A DNA stretch of 50,206 nt from Nocardiopsis sp. CNR-923 (GCF_001942255.1 NZ_MKKC01000085.1:1-50206), one strand, 5' to 3'; numbered from the stretch's first letter, positions 1-9,699 are shown. Notes: generated by a model from the letters alone, not told the origin. A program made the numbers and translations.

Positions 1-63
1 CAGCTCGGCCCGTTCCTCATCGGACAAAACAATCGGCACCCTCGGCCGCCCCGCACTCGCCAT
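1..63 (-). pseudogene. N-terminal fragment of an IS630-type transposase (runs off window)
   Basis: Reading leftwards from the ATG at 61-63, the 21 visible codons give an N-terminus starting MASAGRPRVPIVLSDEER. This has the same layout as the start of the neighbouring IS630 transposase (Arg/Pro-rich leader, then a serine and acidic residues leading into a helix-turn-helix). The rest lies outside the window, so it cannot be said whether the gene is intact. It is a second, different transposase just beyond the complete IS630 copy, so two related elements are adjacent or nested here. Confidence 0.55.
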
Positions 64-144
64 GCCCCCATCCCACCACGGCGACCAGGACCAACCCCCT
101 TTGCACCACAACACAATTAAGTAACGAACTTATGAATCACAACA

Positions 145-1235
145 CTAGTGTCCTGCGCCTGAAGTTCGCTGTAGAAGTCGGCCGAGGGAGGACAGGATCT
201 GCTCGGCGACTTGGTCCACACGAACGGCTCGGGATCGGCGTTCCAGGCCTTGACCCACGCGCGCAGGTCGCGCTCCAACACCTGCACCGACCGGTGATCC
301 GAGCGTTGCAGCAGGTCGCTGGTGACGTAGGCGAACACCCTCTCGACCTGGTTGAGCCAGGAGGAGTAGGTCGGTGTGAAGTGCATGTGGAAGCGCTCGT
401 GGCGCCCCAGCCAGGACCGCACGGTGGGGTGTTTGTGCGTGGAGTAGTTGTCGCAGACCACGTGCACCTGAAGGTGCTCGGGGACCTGCTCGTCCATCAG
501 GGCCAAAAACTTCTTGAACTCGGCCGCGCGGCGGGAGCGGTAGGTCTTACCGATCACCGACCCGTCGGCGACGTTCAGGGCGGCGAACAGGGTCGTGGTG
601 CCGTGCCGCACGTAGTCGTGGGCGCGCCTCTCAGGCATGCCCGGCATCATCGGCAGCGCGGGCTGGGACCGGCCCAGGGCCTGGAACTGCGATTTTTCGT
701 CCACGCAGTAGACCACCGCGTTCTCGGGCGGGTTCAGGTACAGCCCCACAACATCGACCACCTTGTCCACGAACAGCGGGTCGTTGGAGAGCTTGAACCC
801 TTCGGTGCGGTGCGGGCGCAGGTTGAACGCCTTCCAGATCCGCCCGATCGTGGACTTGGACAGGCCGCTGCGCCGGGCCATCTTGGCTCGCGTCCAGTGC
901 GTGGCGTTGGCGGGGGTCTCCTCCAGGGTGGCCACCACCACCTCCTCGACCGTGTCCAGGGTGATCGAGGGCGGTCGGCCCGGCCGGGGCTCGTCGATGA
1001 GCCCGTCCATCCGCTCGGCCAGGAACCGGGACCTCCACTTGCCCACGGTGACCGTGCTGACCCCGACCCTGGCGGCCACCTCGGTGTTGCTCATCCCCTC
1101 GGCCGCGGCCAGCACGATCCTGCAGCGCTGGGCCAGGGCCTGCGACGACTTGCGCCGCCGGGCCCAGCGTTCCAACCGCTCGCGCTCGGAGTCGCTCAAC
1201 GTGATCGGGGCCAGAGGCCGCCCGCGCCTACTCAT
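145..1235 (-). CDS. IS630-family transposase, C-terminus frameshifted
   Basis: This is a DDE transposase of about 363 aa: an N-terminal helix-turn-helix (about residues 20-90, ending near RPGRPPSI) followed by the DDE core. Visible core motifs are VYCVDEKSQ (first Asp), [12 protein letters not shown] (second Asp) and [11 protein letters not shown] (Glu). It moves the IS630 copy around it. Near 206 the frame breaks: the coding strand reads AAGTCGCCGAGCAG, and adding one G gives the family's usual ending, [20 protein letters not shown]. In the repaired frame the stop TAG uses the TA target dinucleotide plus the next flanking G at 145-147, so the stop lies partly outside the element. Confidence 0.85.
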
Positions 1236-1283
1236 GAAGCGAGCCTACCAATTTATGAAACGAACTTCAGGCGCAGGACACTA
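146..1283 (-). mobile_element. IS630-family insertion sequence (copy 1), about 1.13 kb
   Basis: Perfect terminal inverted repeats of at least 21 bp are seen: GTGTCCTGCGCCTGAAGTTC... at 148 onward and its reverse complement ending at 1281. The element is flanked on both sides by TA (146-147 and 1282-1283), the target duplication typical of IS630/Tc1. The single transposase gene fills the element on the minus strand. The first ten bases of the repeat are shared with the second IS630 copy at 28767-30181, so the two are related elements. It lies just downstream of unbU and marks the left edge of the biosynthetic genes. Confidence 0.9.
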
Positions 1284-1376
1284 GGGCGTGTTCCGTGGAT
1301 GCCGCCCGTCGCGAGCGCGTCCGGCTTCCGACTCTCGTGCGAGTCACCGGACGGCGCCCAGCCCAGACGGGTTCTC

Positions 1377-2375
1377 CTACGACGGCGCCGTGCTACCGGA
1401 GCGTTCGTCGGCGGTGACTGGGACGGTCGGGCGGGAGAACCAGGGAGCGCACACCAGGATCACGCCCCGCAGGAGGCAGGTGATGACGAGGGCGAAGAAG
1501 AGCCCGAAGACGACGTGCATGCTGACCAGAACGCCGTACACCATGGCCGTGGTCAGGCCGAAGACCATCTGGTTGCGCGGCTTGTTGGGCGTCGTCCCGG
1601 GGTCGGTGATCATGTAGTTGGTGAACAGGATGAAGGCCACCCCGGTCAGCGGCGCCAGCGCCGCCACCAGCATGTGGTCGAGGAGCAGCCACCGCAGCAC
1701 CGCTTGGAGGGCGAAGCCCCCCACCCAGGCGAGGATCAGCGGCCACCGCTTGGTGAGGTTGACGTTGAGCATGGTCCCGGCCATGAGGATCCCGAGCGGG
1801 ATCAGCCAGTCCACGGCGCCGAAGGCGTCGTTGGTGAAGTGGTACGGCGGGGCGATCCCCACCCACGGGAAGAGCAGCAGCGTCACCGCGATCCCGAGGT
1901 TGGAGGGGTTGAGGAAGTGCCGCCTGCGTCCGTTGACGGGGATGCGCAGGAGGTACTTGTTGCCCACAGCGATGGACACGGCGAACAGGTACGGCCACAT
2001 CGAGGTGTTGCCCCACAGGAGCATCGCGCAGGCCAGCGCCGCGATGTGGGTCGGCAGGAGGTAGTCGACCAGCTTGCCGAACCCGCCCACGTACCCCGGT
2101 GCCCGGTTCGAGAACCGCGCGTCCAGGGTCTCCAGGACGAGGTCGAGCGTGTAACCGAACAGCAGGGCGAGGATGGGCGTCACGGGCGACTGCTCGAAGC
2201 CCAGGAACAGGTGCCCCACGATGTTGAACACGGTGATGGAGGTGGCGAACATGCGCAGCGCCTTCAGGCGCCTGTCCACCGGCGGTTTCGGTGTCGGTTC
2301 GGAGGTGGTGGGGGTCGCTGGCGGCTCCCCGGGCGTACCGGTGGCCGGACCGCCGTCGGATCTGGTGACAGTCAT
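1377..2375 (-). CDS. unbU: Enediyne core-cassette membrane protein UnbU (E5 type)
   Basis: A 332-aa polytopic membrane protein with a short Ser/Thr/Pro-rich cytoplasmic N-terminus (about residues 1-45) and then repeated hydrophobic segments to the C-terminus, including FATSITVFNIVGHLFLGF and FALVITCLLRGVILV. It resembles the RnfD/NqrB type of membrane subunit; ITDPGTTPNKP lies in one loop. UnbU is one of the few proteins conserved with every enediyne PKS (UnbL, UnbV, UnbU, PksE, thioesterase). Its exact job is not established here; a role in core assembly or export is inferred. The ATG at 2373-2375 overlaps the TGA of unbV (ATGA), so the two are translationally coupled. The longer upstream reading frame is only a shadow of unbV. 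Confidence 0.9.
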   Translation of the reverse strand: MTVTRSDGGPATGTPGEPPATPTTSEPTPKPPVDRRLKALRMFATSITVFNIVGHLFLGFEQSPVTPILALLFGYTLDLVLETLDARFSNRAPGYVGGFGKLVDYLLPTHIAALACAMLLWGNTSMWPYLFAVSIAVGNKYLLRIPVNGRRRHFLNPSNLGIAVTLLLFPWVGIAPPYHFTNDAFGAVDWLIPLGILMAGTMLNVNLTKRWPLILAWVGGFALQAVLRWLLLDHMLVAALAPLTGVAFILFTNYMITDPGTTPNKPRNQMVFGLTTAMVYGVLVSMHVVFGLFFALVITCLLRGVILVCAPWFSRPTVPVTADERSGSTAPS

Positions 2376-4273
2376 CGGACAACCGCCGTTCCGTCGTCGT
2401 TGAGGAGGATCGTCTGGGTTCCGGGGCCGACCACCAGGTCGGCGGTGTGCGTGCCGCCGCGGCCGTCCCGCCAGGAGAGGGTGACCGGCAGGTCGCCCTC
2501 CGGCGCCGCGAGGTGGACGATGGAGTCCGAGGCCCCCACGTGGCCGTTGGCCGGGAAGAGCTGACGGGCCTGCGGGGGGTGCCCCTCCCCGTCCACGACG
2601 ACCGAGGCGCCGATCGCCGGCGTCGGCGCGCCGTCGGCGGCCCCCGGACGCACCAGGCGGAGCACGGCACCGGGCGCGGCGTCGGGCGCGGTGTTCAGCA
2701 GCAGGCGCGAGTCCTGCCACTGGTTGGCGACCACCGCGTCCAGGAGCCCGTCACCGTTGACGTCGCCGAAGGCGAAGGCGCGGGTGACGTCTTCCTCGGC
2801 GATCCCCAGCGGTTCGGCCAGGTCGTCGTAGCGCCCGCTCTCGCCGCGCACCCAGAAGGGGTTGGACTCGTGGCCGGACAGGTCGTCGCCCTCGGCGAAG
2901 GTGGGCCAGACCCAGGGGTACTTGAGCAGCTGGTCGTTGCCCATCGCGATCTCCTGCAGCTCCGGCCAGCGAGTGTTCTCGCCCCGGAGGAAGCCCGTGG
3001 CCTGGAACAACTCGTCGGTGCCGTCGTTGTCGAAGTCGCCCGCCTTGACGTCCCAGGACCATCCGCTGCGCGCCAGGCCCAGTTCCTCGCTGGCCTCGTC
3101 GAAGGGCACGGAGCCGTCCAGGAGATCGGCCCCTTCCCCGTCGGGGACGAAGGCGAAGTTGCTCTCATGGAGCGCGTAGGGGCTGGTGATGTTGCTGACG
3201 ACCATCATGGGCAGGTCCTGGCCGTCCACGTAGGTGAACGCGATCCCCATGCCCTTGAACGATCCGTTGCCCATGACCTGTGACTTGGGGGTGGTCAGGT
3301 CGCGTTCGCCCTCGACCAGCTCCAGCCGCACGTCACCGGGGGTGGAGGTGTTGACCAGGAGGTTGTCGTTGCCGAAGTCGTTGCCCAGGTAGATGTCGGG
3401 CAGGCCGTTGCCGGACAGGTCCTGGAAACCGATCGCCAGGGTCCAGGCGGTCATCACCCGCTCCGGGAGAGCGGCGGTCGCGTCCGTGACGGTCGGCGGG
3501 GTATCGGCCTCGCCGGTCGGTTCGGTGAGCAGGACGTGGTTGCGGCCGGCGTTGGTGGCCAACCCCATGCTCTGCTGCATCTCCATGCGGGTCTCGTCGT
3601 CCGCCTCCGGGTCCAGGATCCGGGCGCCGTCCGGGAAGTAGTTGCCGACCAGGACGTCGAGCGCGCCGTCACCGTCGACGTCGGCGACGTTGAGCGCGGT
3701 CGTGTTCCAGACCTGCGTCGGCGTCACGAACTCGTGGGCGGTGAAGTCCTTCGCGGTCGGGGCCGCCTCCGGGGTTCCCGTGTTCAGGAACAGGACCGGG
3801 GAGCGCCCCCAGTAGTAGACGATGATGTCCTGGTCGCCGTCCTCATCCATGTCGGCGGGGACGCAGCCCATGGGGGCCATGGTGTGGTCGTAGGGAAGGC
3901 CGTCGGGCAGCAGCTCCATCACCGGGTAGTCGGCCGCTCCGCTCCCCGGCGCGTTGCGCAGGGTGACGCTGTCGTCTCGCGGATCGACCAGGCAGACGTC
4001 CGAGGACGTGCCCAGGTCCCGCAGGTCGAGCAGGGCGCCGCCCGCGCCGACCGAGGAGATCCATCCTCGGAAGTGGTCCAGGTCAGGCGCCACGTTCCGT
4101 TCGTAGCGCGCGTCGTCGGGTTCGGAGTTCAGGGCGAGTGCCTCGAAGGCGAAGGTCGCCGCCCGTTCCGCCCGCTCCTGCTCACTCACGGACGGACGGA
4201 TGGTGAGGGCCCCGAGGGCACCCACCGTCACCAGGGCCAGCGCGACCGTTGCCACGCGGTACATCAGCCGCAT
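2372..4273 (-). CDS. unbV: Enediyne core-cassette protein UnbV (E4 type; FG-GAP/ASPIC-UnbV, CRTAC1 family)
   Basis: A 633-aa exported protein. Residues 1-25 form a signal peptide or N-terminal anchor (two Arg, then VATVALALVTVGALGAL). The body holds repeated calcium-binding FG-GAP style motifs (DMDEDGDQD, DVDGDGALD, DFDNDGTDE, DVNGDGLLD), as in integrin-like beta propellers. The last ~100 residues match the ASPIC/UnbV domain. UnbV is a hallmark of enediyne clusters and probably acts outside the membrane, though its biochemical role is unknown. The start was chosen at 4273 because AAGGAG sits eight bases upstream. It is the first gene of the unbV-unbU pair and is read divergently from the SgcJ-like gene. 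Confidence 0.9.
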   Translation of the reverse strand: MRLMYRVATVALALVTVGALGALTIRPSVSEQERAERAATFAFEALALNSEPDDARYERNVAPDLDHFRGWISSVGAGGALLDLRDLGTSSDVCLVDPRDDSVTLRNAPGSGAADYPVMELLPDGLPYDHTMAPMGCVPADMDEDGDQDIIVYYWGRSPVLFLNTGTPEAAPTAKDFTAHEFVTPTQVWNTTALNVADVDGDGALDVLVGNYFPDGARILDPEADDETRMEMQQSMGLATNAGRNHVLLTEPTGEADTPPTVTDATAALPERVMTAWTLAIGFQDLSGNGLPDIYLGNDFGNDNLLVNTSTPGDVRLELVEGERDLTTPKSQVMGNGSFKGMGIAFTYVDGQDLPMMVVSNITSPYALHESNFAFVPDGEGADLLDGSVPFDEASEELGLARSGWSWDVKAGDFDNDGTDELFQATGFLRGENTRWPELQEIAMGNDQLLKYPWVWPTFAEGDDLSGHESNPFWVRGESGRYDDLAEPLGIAEEDVTRAFAFGDVNGDGLLDAVVANQWQDSRLLLNTAPDAAPGAVLRLVRPGAADGAPTPAIGASVVVDGEGHPPQARQLFPANGHVGASDSIVHLAAPEGDLPVTLSWRDGRGGTHTADLVVGPGTQTILLNDDGTAVVR

Positions 4274-4479
4274 TCGGTGCTCCTTGGAGGCGGGTGGCCC
4301 GGCCACCCGTCGAATTGGGGACGCTCTTCAGGTTCACCGAGCCTCCACGGCACCTTCCATATCCATTCTTGCGACACCCCGAAAATCACGGAAATAATTC
4401 GCAATCCAGAGGACGTGGCCGAACTCCCTTTCCATTGAGGATGGCCATGAAATGCCTTCCGACATACAAGGGAGACCAC
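4274..4479. promoter_or_regulatory. Divergent promoter region of unbV and the SgcJ-like gene, with inverted repeat
   Basis: The 206 bp between two divergent starts are noticeably AT-richer in the middle (about 4358-4405) than the genes. At 4291-4309, just upstream of the unbV ribosome binding site, is a perfect inverted repeat (CGGGTGGCC, one base, GGCCACCCG). It could be an operator or an mRNA hairpin that sequesters or stabilises the unbV leader. No clear -10/-35 pair is assigned. Confidence 0.45.
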
Positions 4480-4907
4480 ATGGCAACCGCTGACTCCATG
4501 ATCATCCCGGGCCTTTCCGCCGAGGATTCCGCGCACGTCGCCGGACTCCCGGGCCGCATCATCGCGGCCTGGGCCGACCAGGACGCGAAGGCGTTCTCCG
4601 AGGTGTTCGCCGAGGAGTGCACCATGGTCCTGCCCGGGGTCCTGTGCAGCGGTCGCGAGGAGGTCCACGGCTTCATGGCCCAGGCCTTCGCCGGCCTTTT
4701 CAAGGGCACCCGGGTGACGGGGGCGCCCGTCAGGGCGAGGGCCCTGGCGCCGACGCCGCGGTCCTGGTGACCCAGGGCGGAGTCCTGGCGCCGGGTGAGG
4801 AGCAGGTCTCCGACGCGCGCGCCGTCCGGGCCACGTGGGTGGCCGTGCGGACCGGGGACGGCTGGCGGCTCGCCGCGTACCAGAACGGCCCCCGCGACGC
4901 TGCGTGA
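4480..4907 (+). CDS. SgcJ-like NTF2-fold protein (SnoaL/EcaC type), frameshifted
   Basis: About 142 aa. It has the NTF2-like/SnoaL pattern: an N-terminal amphipathic helix ([20 protein letters not shown]), the strand and loop with CTMVLPG, and a C-terminal sheet with [19 protein letters not shown]. It matches the SgcJ/EcaC family found in nine-membered enediyne clusters such as C-1027, where the protein is thought to bind an enediyne intermediate or product. The ATG at 4480 has AAGGGAG upstream. The frame breaks at about 4746: CTGGCGCC needs one more G to give [15 protein letters not shown] and continue to the TGA at 4905. A strong bidirectional terminator follows. Confidence 0.8.
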
Positions 4908-4912
4908 ACTCA

Positions 4913-4944
4913 GGCGGTGTGCCCCGCGCGCGGGGCACACCGCC
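4913..4944. terminator. Bidirectional terminator between SgcJ-like gene and methyltransferase
   Basis: A perfect 32-base palindrome (arms of 16 bp, GGCGGTGTGCCCCGCG and its complement) lies six bases after the TGA of the plus-strand gene and 41 bp before the end of the convergent methyltransferase, followed by CTTTCC. It would work as a rho-independent terminator in both directions. Confidence 0.8.
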
Positions 4945-4985
4945 CTTTCCGTGTCGTGTGCGCGATGTCCGACCGCGCCGGCCGG

Positions 4986-5995
4986 TCAGTTCCCCTCGAC
5001 GGCCAGCTCGACCACGAAGATGTATCCGGCCGGGTGGACGGCGCGGAGCGAGAGACCAGCCCGTTGCGCGAGTGCCCGCAGGTCGGACAGGCCCCGCTCC
5101 CTGCCGCCGCTGTAGACCAGCATCCGCAGGTCCATAGCCGTGCTCGGCGACTCCCCGTCGGCGCCGACCGGTTCGACGACCAGGACGGTTCCGCCGCTCC
5201 CGGCGGCCTCCGCGCATCGGCTCAGGATCTCCACCGCGGGGTCGTCGGCCCAGTCGTGCAGGATCGAGGACAGCACATACCCTCCGGCTCCGGCGGGCAG
5301 GGGGTCGAAGAAGCTGCCGACCACGGCGCGCGCCCGGTCGGACAGGCCCTCGTTCCGGAACGACCGCCGGGCGCGGACGCGGGCCCCTGGAGGTCGACGA
5401 GCGTCCCCTCCAGCCGCGGGTGCGCCTTGAGCAGGGCGCGCAGCAGGGCCCCGCTCCCGCCCCCGACGTCGACGACGTGCCCCAGGGCGCCCCAGTCGTA
5501 GGCGTCCACGACGGCGTCTCCGTCGTATCCGACGTGGTGGCCCATGAGCGCGTCGAAGGAGGCCGACAACCGCGGGTCAGCGCTGAGGTCGTCCCAGAAG
5601 GGGACCCCGTGGCGCACGTGGTAGGCCGCCTCACCGGTGCGCACGCTGTGTTCCAGGTCGACGAAACTGAGGTCGCCCCGGCCGACCGCGGTGGTGGTGT
5701 CCAGCCACTGCCGCCGGCCGCCCTCGTGCCCCTCGCACAGCTGCCGCCCGTACTCGGTCAGCGCGAAGTGCCCCCTGGGCTTCTCGGTGAACAGGCCGAC
5801 GGTGACCAGGTGCCGCAGGAGGCGCTCCAGCGCGTCCGGGTGCGTCCCGGTGGCCTCGGCCAGGAGGGGCGCCGTGCACAACCCCTGTTCGACACGGTCC
5901 GCCAGGCGCAGGGTGGCCGCCACCCGCACGGCCATGGGTGTGGCCAGGTCGGCCAGCGCCCTCAGCCCCGGACGCCGCGCTCCGTTCTCACTCAT
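4986..5995 (-). CDS. SAM-dependent O-methyltransferase (NcsB1-like), frameshifted
   Basis: About 336 aa when repaired. It has an N-terminal winged-helix dimerisation domain (LADLATPMAVRVAATLRLADRVEQG...LRHLVTVGLF) followed by a Rossmann methyltransferase domain with the SAM motif VVDVGGGSGALLRAL. The second half has SSILHDWADD, including the catalytic-type His, and VLVVEPVG. This is the small-molecule O-methyltransferase type, like NcsB1, which methylates the hydroxylated naphthoate in neocarzinostatin. Here it probably methylates the ring made by the aromatic PKS. The frame breaks at about 5371: GCGTCCGCGCCCGG lacks one G. The start has GGGGAG upstream. It may be cotranscribed with nothing else, since it ends at the terminator at 4913-4944. 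Confidence 0.85.
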
Positions 5996-6020
5996 GTGCT
6001 CTCCCCGATCGGACGGTGCC

Positions 6021-7419
6021 TCAACGCGTCAGCCCTCGGTCCGTCGGCCGCACGGGGCCGCTGGCCGGGTCACCCGACCGTCCGCCCAGGAGCACGCGGC
6101 CCATGATCGACGGGCCCATGAGCTTCTGGGGCGGATCGACCAGGGAGATGGCGCGGATGAAGCCCCGGGCCACCTCGGGGTCCGAGGCGGCCGCGGCCTG
6201 GACCCTGGTGACGTAGCGGTTGGCCATGTGCGTGGCGATCGTGCGTCGCCCGCGCACACCGGGATAGCCCAGGTCGGCCGCGGCGGACATGCTCCAGGGC
6301 GCGTCGGTCGCTTGGCCAGGTCGCGGAAGAAGGCCCGCGGGTCGGGCTCCCGCCCCCGTTCGAGGTGGCGCGCAGGACGTCCGCGCCCATCGCGGCGACG
6401 GTCATGCCCTGGGCGTAGACGGGGTTGAAGACACAGGCCGCGTCACCGAGGACCAGGTAGCCGGAGGGCAGGCTCCGAAGCCGCTCGTAGCGTCGCCGAA
6501 CGCTGGCAGGGAAGCGGAAGCTCGAGGCGGGGCCCCGCCGTTCCGCGTCGCGGACCGCCTCGTAGATCTGCGGGATCGACAGGGACTTGGCGAAGGCGAG
6601 GAAGCCCTCGCGGTCGGTCGGGGCCCGATCGCCCCGGATCCCGTTCAGGGTGAGCGCGTAGCGGTCGGCCAGGCGGGCGAAGATGGCGCCGCGCGGGTTG
6701 TCGGGCGTGGCTGTGGGGACCAGGGCGATGTCGTCGCCGAGCGGGTCGTTCGGCAGCGGCCCCACGAAGTCCATGGTCGTGTAGGTGAGGTCGATGTGGA
6801 CCTTCTCCTCGGGGACGCGGCCGTAGCCGAACTCCTCCAGCCAGCGGGGTGAACGTGAACCGCGGCCGGTGGCGTCCACGACCAGGTCCGCCTCGACGAC
6901 CTCCTCGTCACCGGGGCCGCGCTGACCGTCCGCGCCCCGCTCCTGTACCCGTACGCCGTCGATCCGCGTCCGGTCGGGGGTGGACCGCAGGCCGACGATG
7001 TCGGTGTTCTCCCGCAGGACGACGCCGGGCAGGGCCGTGACCCGGGCGCGGACGCGCTCCTCGATCACAGGCCGGTTGGCGCCGACGCAGGACATGCCCG
7101 TCTCCACCTCGGCGAGCATTCGGCCGTTGAAGTAGTAGTGGCAGGTGGTCCCGTAGTCGCCCACCGGCACTCCGAGCTCGACAAGGTCGTCGAGGAAGCC
7201 TGGGAACAGCTCCTCCAGGATCCGCCGGCCGCGCTCCAGCAGGGCGTGGATGTGCACGGCCCAGGGAACGGCCGTGCGGGGTTCGCGACCCACCTGGCTG
7301 AGGGTGTCGCGCTCGATGACGGTGACGCGCTCGTACGTGTCGGAGAGGACACGTGCCGCGAGCAGACCACCCATACTGCCGCCGAGCACGACGGCGTGGC
7401 CGAGGCTCCTGGTTCCCAT
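6021..7419 (-). CDS. FAD-dependent monooxygenase/oxidoreductase, two frameshifts
   Basis: About 466 aa when repaired. The N-terminus HAVVLGGSMGGLLAARVLSD is a Rossmann FAD-binding motif (degenerate GxGxxG), followed by VIERD. YLVLGDAACVFNPVYAQGM near residue 320 is the second FAD motif (GD...P) of class A flavoprotein hydroxylases. The C-terminal part (MANRYVTRVQAAAASDPEVAR) is in another frame: one G is missing near 6351 (GGGCGGGAGCCC) and another near 6310 (GCCAAGCGACC). The substrate is unknown; hydroxylation or epoxidation of the aromatic acid or enediyne core is inferred from location. It lies upstream of the methyltransferase on the same strand (25 bp gap) and is divergent from the epoxide hydrolase. 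Confidence 0.75.
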
Positions 7420-7664
7420 GGACGTGCGCCTTCCCTTTCGGTCTGGACTGCTGCGGGAAACGCTAGTCCCGCGACCACGGAAATTCTTCTCACGCATTGC
7501 TTGGGGAACTCCAGAATTCACGATTCTTCAAAGGTGCTCACTTCGCGCCGGGGGCTACAACCGCGACTTTCTGACCGGTACCTTCGCCAGGCGACCAACG
7601 GACGGGGACCGTCGTTTTCTCGTTCGGTTCGCCAGCACCCGGACTAGGCGTGAAATGAGGACTG
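7420..7664. promoter_or_regulatory. Divergent promoter region, FAD monooxygenase / epoxide hydrolase
   Basis: 245 bp between divergent genes, with an AT-richer stretch at 7485-7530. GGGAAGG lies before the leftward ATG and GAGGA before the rightward ATG at 7665. No clear operator or hexamer pair was identified. Confidence 0.4.
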
Positions 7665-8827
7665 ATGCGCTCGTTTCGAGTTGACTTCCCCCAGGAGGAA
7701 CTGGACGACCTCCGCACACGGCTCTCCTCCACCAGGTGGCCCGAGCAGGCCGGAACGGCCGGATGGGACAGCGGAGTACCCCTCCCCTACCTCCGGGAGC
7801 TGGCCGCCTCCTGGCGTGACGACTTCTCCTGGCGCGCGGTGGAGAAGCGTGTCAACGCCTTCCCGGAGTTCGTCACCACGATCGACGGCGCCCCCATCCA
7901 CTTCCTGCACGCCCGCTCCCCCGAGCCCGACGCGGTCCCCCTGCTGATCACCCACGGGTGGCCGGGGTCGTTCCTGGACTTCCTCGACGTCGTGGGCCCC
8001 CTGTCGGATCCCCGTTCCCACGGGGGCGACCCGTCGACCGCCTTCCACGTGGTCCTCCCCTCGCTCCCGGGGTTCGGCTTCTCCGGTCCGCTCACGGAGC
8101 ACGGTTGGACGCTGCCGCGGGTGGCCGAGGCCTGGGCCCAGCTCATGTCCTTCCTGGGTTACGACGCTACATCGCCCAGGGGGGCGACATCGGCGCCACC
8201 GTCGCCCGGCTGCTCGGCCTCCAGGACAGTGACCACGTCCTCGGCACCCACGTGAACTTCCTGTTCACCCCGCCCCCGGACGATCCCTCCGCGTTGGCGG
8301 ACCTGCCGCCTTCCGACCTGGCGAGGCTGGAGCGCCTGGGCGTCTTCGCGGACCGGGGGTCGGGCTACATGAAGCTCCTGTCGACCCGACCGCGCTCGGT
8401 GGGCTTTGGCATGACCGACTCACCGGTCGGGCAGCTGGCGTGGACCGCCGAGAAGTTCCAGGAGTGGAGCGGGGCCCGCGACCTCCCCGAGGAGGCGATC
8501 GACCGGAACGCGCTCCTGGCCGACGTCACGCTGTACTGGCTGACCAGGACCGCGATCTCCTCCTCCTACATCTATTACGACAACGCGGCGGGGATGCCCA
8601 CCGCGGCGACGCCGCCCCCTCCCCTGCCGCCGGTCCCCGGCCCGTTCGGTGTGGCCGTCTACCCCCACGACCTGGCACAGCCCATCCGGTCCCTGGCCGA
8701 GCGCGAGTTCCCGGCCCTCGTCCACTGGAGTGAGCACGACCGGGGCGGACACTTCGCCCCGCTCGAGGCTCCGGACCTGTTCGTCGACGACCTACGGACA
8801 TTCCTCCGGGCGGTGAGGTCGGCCTGA
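7665..8827 (+). CDS. Epoxide hydrolase (NcsF/SgcF-like), frameshifted
   Basis: About 387 aa: an N-terminal epoxide-hydrolase lid domain (residues 1-100, starting FRVDFPQEELDDLRTRL) and an alpha/beta hydrolase core. Visible active-site parts are the oxyanion segment THGWPGS, the nucleophile elbow AQGGDIGA (Asp), and the C-terminal HDRGGHFAPLE with the catalytic His. Members of this family open the epoxide of nine-membered enediyne cores to a vicinal diol, so the gene is strong context for that class. The frame breaks at about 8165: GGTTACGACGCTAC lacks one C before YIAQGGD. The start at 7665 has GAGGA upstream; a terminator follows at 8875. Confidence 0.85.
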
Positions 8828-8874
8828 GGCGTGCCGGCCACAGAGGTCGGTGACGCCCGCTCCGCCTGACGCAG

Positions 8875-8918
8875 GCGGTGGCCCGCCCCGGGGACGAGTT
8901 CCCGGGGCGGGCCACCGC
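8875..8918. terminator. Bidirectional terminator, epoxide hydrolase / SDR
   Basis: An 18-bp perfect stem (GCGGTGGCCCGCCCCGGG and its complement) with a loop of eight bases, located 47 bp after the epoxide hydrolase stop and 20 bp before the end of the convergent SDR gene. Confidence 0.75.
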
Positions 8919-8937
8919 GTTGTGGCGGGCGGAGCGG

Positions 8938-9699
8938 TCAGCGGAAGATCCGCTCCATGATCCTCCGGGAGACCGCGCGGGGCGCGAGGTCCAGCGCGGT
9001 GGTCATCAGACGGGTGACGGTGCCGGGCACGGCGACCGTGCGACCCGCGTCCCACGCGCGCAGCGCTCCGGACACCACCTCAGCAGAGGTGGTGTGGCCC
9101 GGGGTCTTCTCCACCTTGTCGCCGAGACCGGCGACGTCGCTGAACTCCGTGACCGTGGGCCCGGGGCACAGGGCCATGGCCCTGACACCGGTTCCGCGCA
9201 GCTCCGTGGCCAGGGACTGGGCGAACGACAGCAGGAAGGCCTTGCTCGCGCTGTAGGCGGCCATGTAGGGCGTCGGGACGAACCCGAGGTTGGAGGCCAC
9301 CACGACGACCCCTCCCCTTCCCCGCTCGACCATGCGGGGCACGACGTAGGAGGTCAGCTCCACCGTGGACATCACGTTGAGGTCGAGCATCGCCAGCGTG
9401 TCCGCGCGGTCGCTCCCCACGAACCTCCCGTGGACGCCGCGGCCGGCGTTGCAGACGAGCAGATCGGCGCCGCCGAGCTCCTCCGCTCGCTCGGCCACGG
9501 CGCTGGCGGAGCCGTCGGCGGTCATGTCCCGGATCTCCGGAACCACCAGGCCACCCGAGTCGGCTTCCAGTTTCGCGATTCGGTCGGCTCTGCGCGCCAC
9601 GGCCAGGACACGGTAACCGCGCCGGTACAGGGCACGGGTGTACTCCGCGCCGATACCGGAGGAGGCTCCGGTCACGACGGCCAGGGGTGCTGTGGACAT
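8938..9699 (-). CDS. Short-chain dehydrogenase/reductase
   Basis: 253 aa, a classical NAD(P)-dependent SDR: cofactor motif VVTGASSGIGAEY at residues 8-20, CNAGRG near 90, and a YSASKAF catalytic Tyr-Lys pair near 155 with a preceding Ser-type region (VVVVASNLG). PGPTVTEF follows in the usual place. The substrate is unknown; a ketoreduction or alcohol oxidation on the core or aromatic unit is inferred from its position. The start is at 9699, with GGAG seven bases upstream. It lies 55 bp downstream of the VOC gene on the same strand and could share its transcript. Confidence 0.85.
   Translation of the reverse strand: MSTAPLAVVTGASSGIGAEYTRALYRRGYRVLAVARRADRIAKLEADSGGLVVPEIRDMTADGSASAVAERAEELGGADLLVCNAGRGVHGRFVGSDRADTLAMLDLNVMSTVELTSYVVPRMVERGRGGVVVVASNLGFVPTPYMAAYSASKAFLLSFAQSLATELRGTGVRAMALCPGPTVTEFSDVAGLGDKVEKTPGHTTSAEVVSGALRAWDAGRTVAVPGTVTRLMTTALDLAPRAVSRRIMERIFR

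Noticed and set aside
763..1617. Small plus-strand frames over the transposase and unbU end
   Set aside because: No start signal, and they are antisense to well-supported minus-strand genes.
132..2564. Long plus-strand open frame of 810 codons across the IS630 element and unbU
   Set aside because: Its product is Arg/Gly/Val/His-rich antisense translation of the transposase and unbU/unbV genes, with no motif or ribosome binding site.
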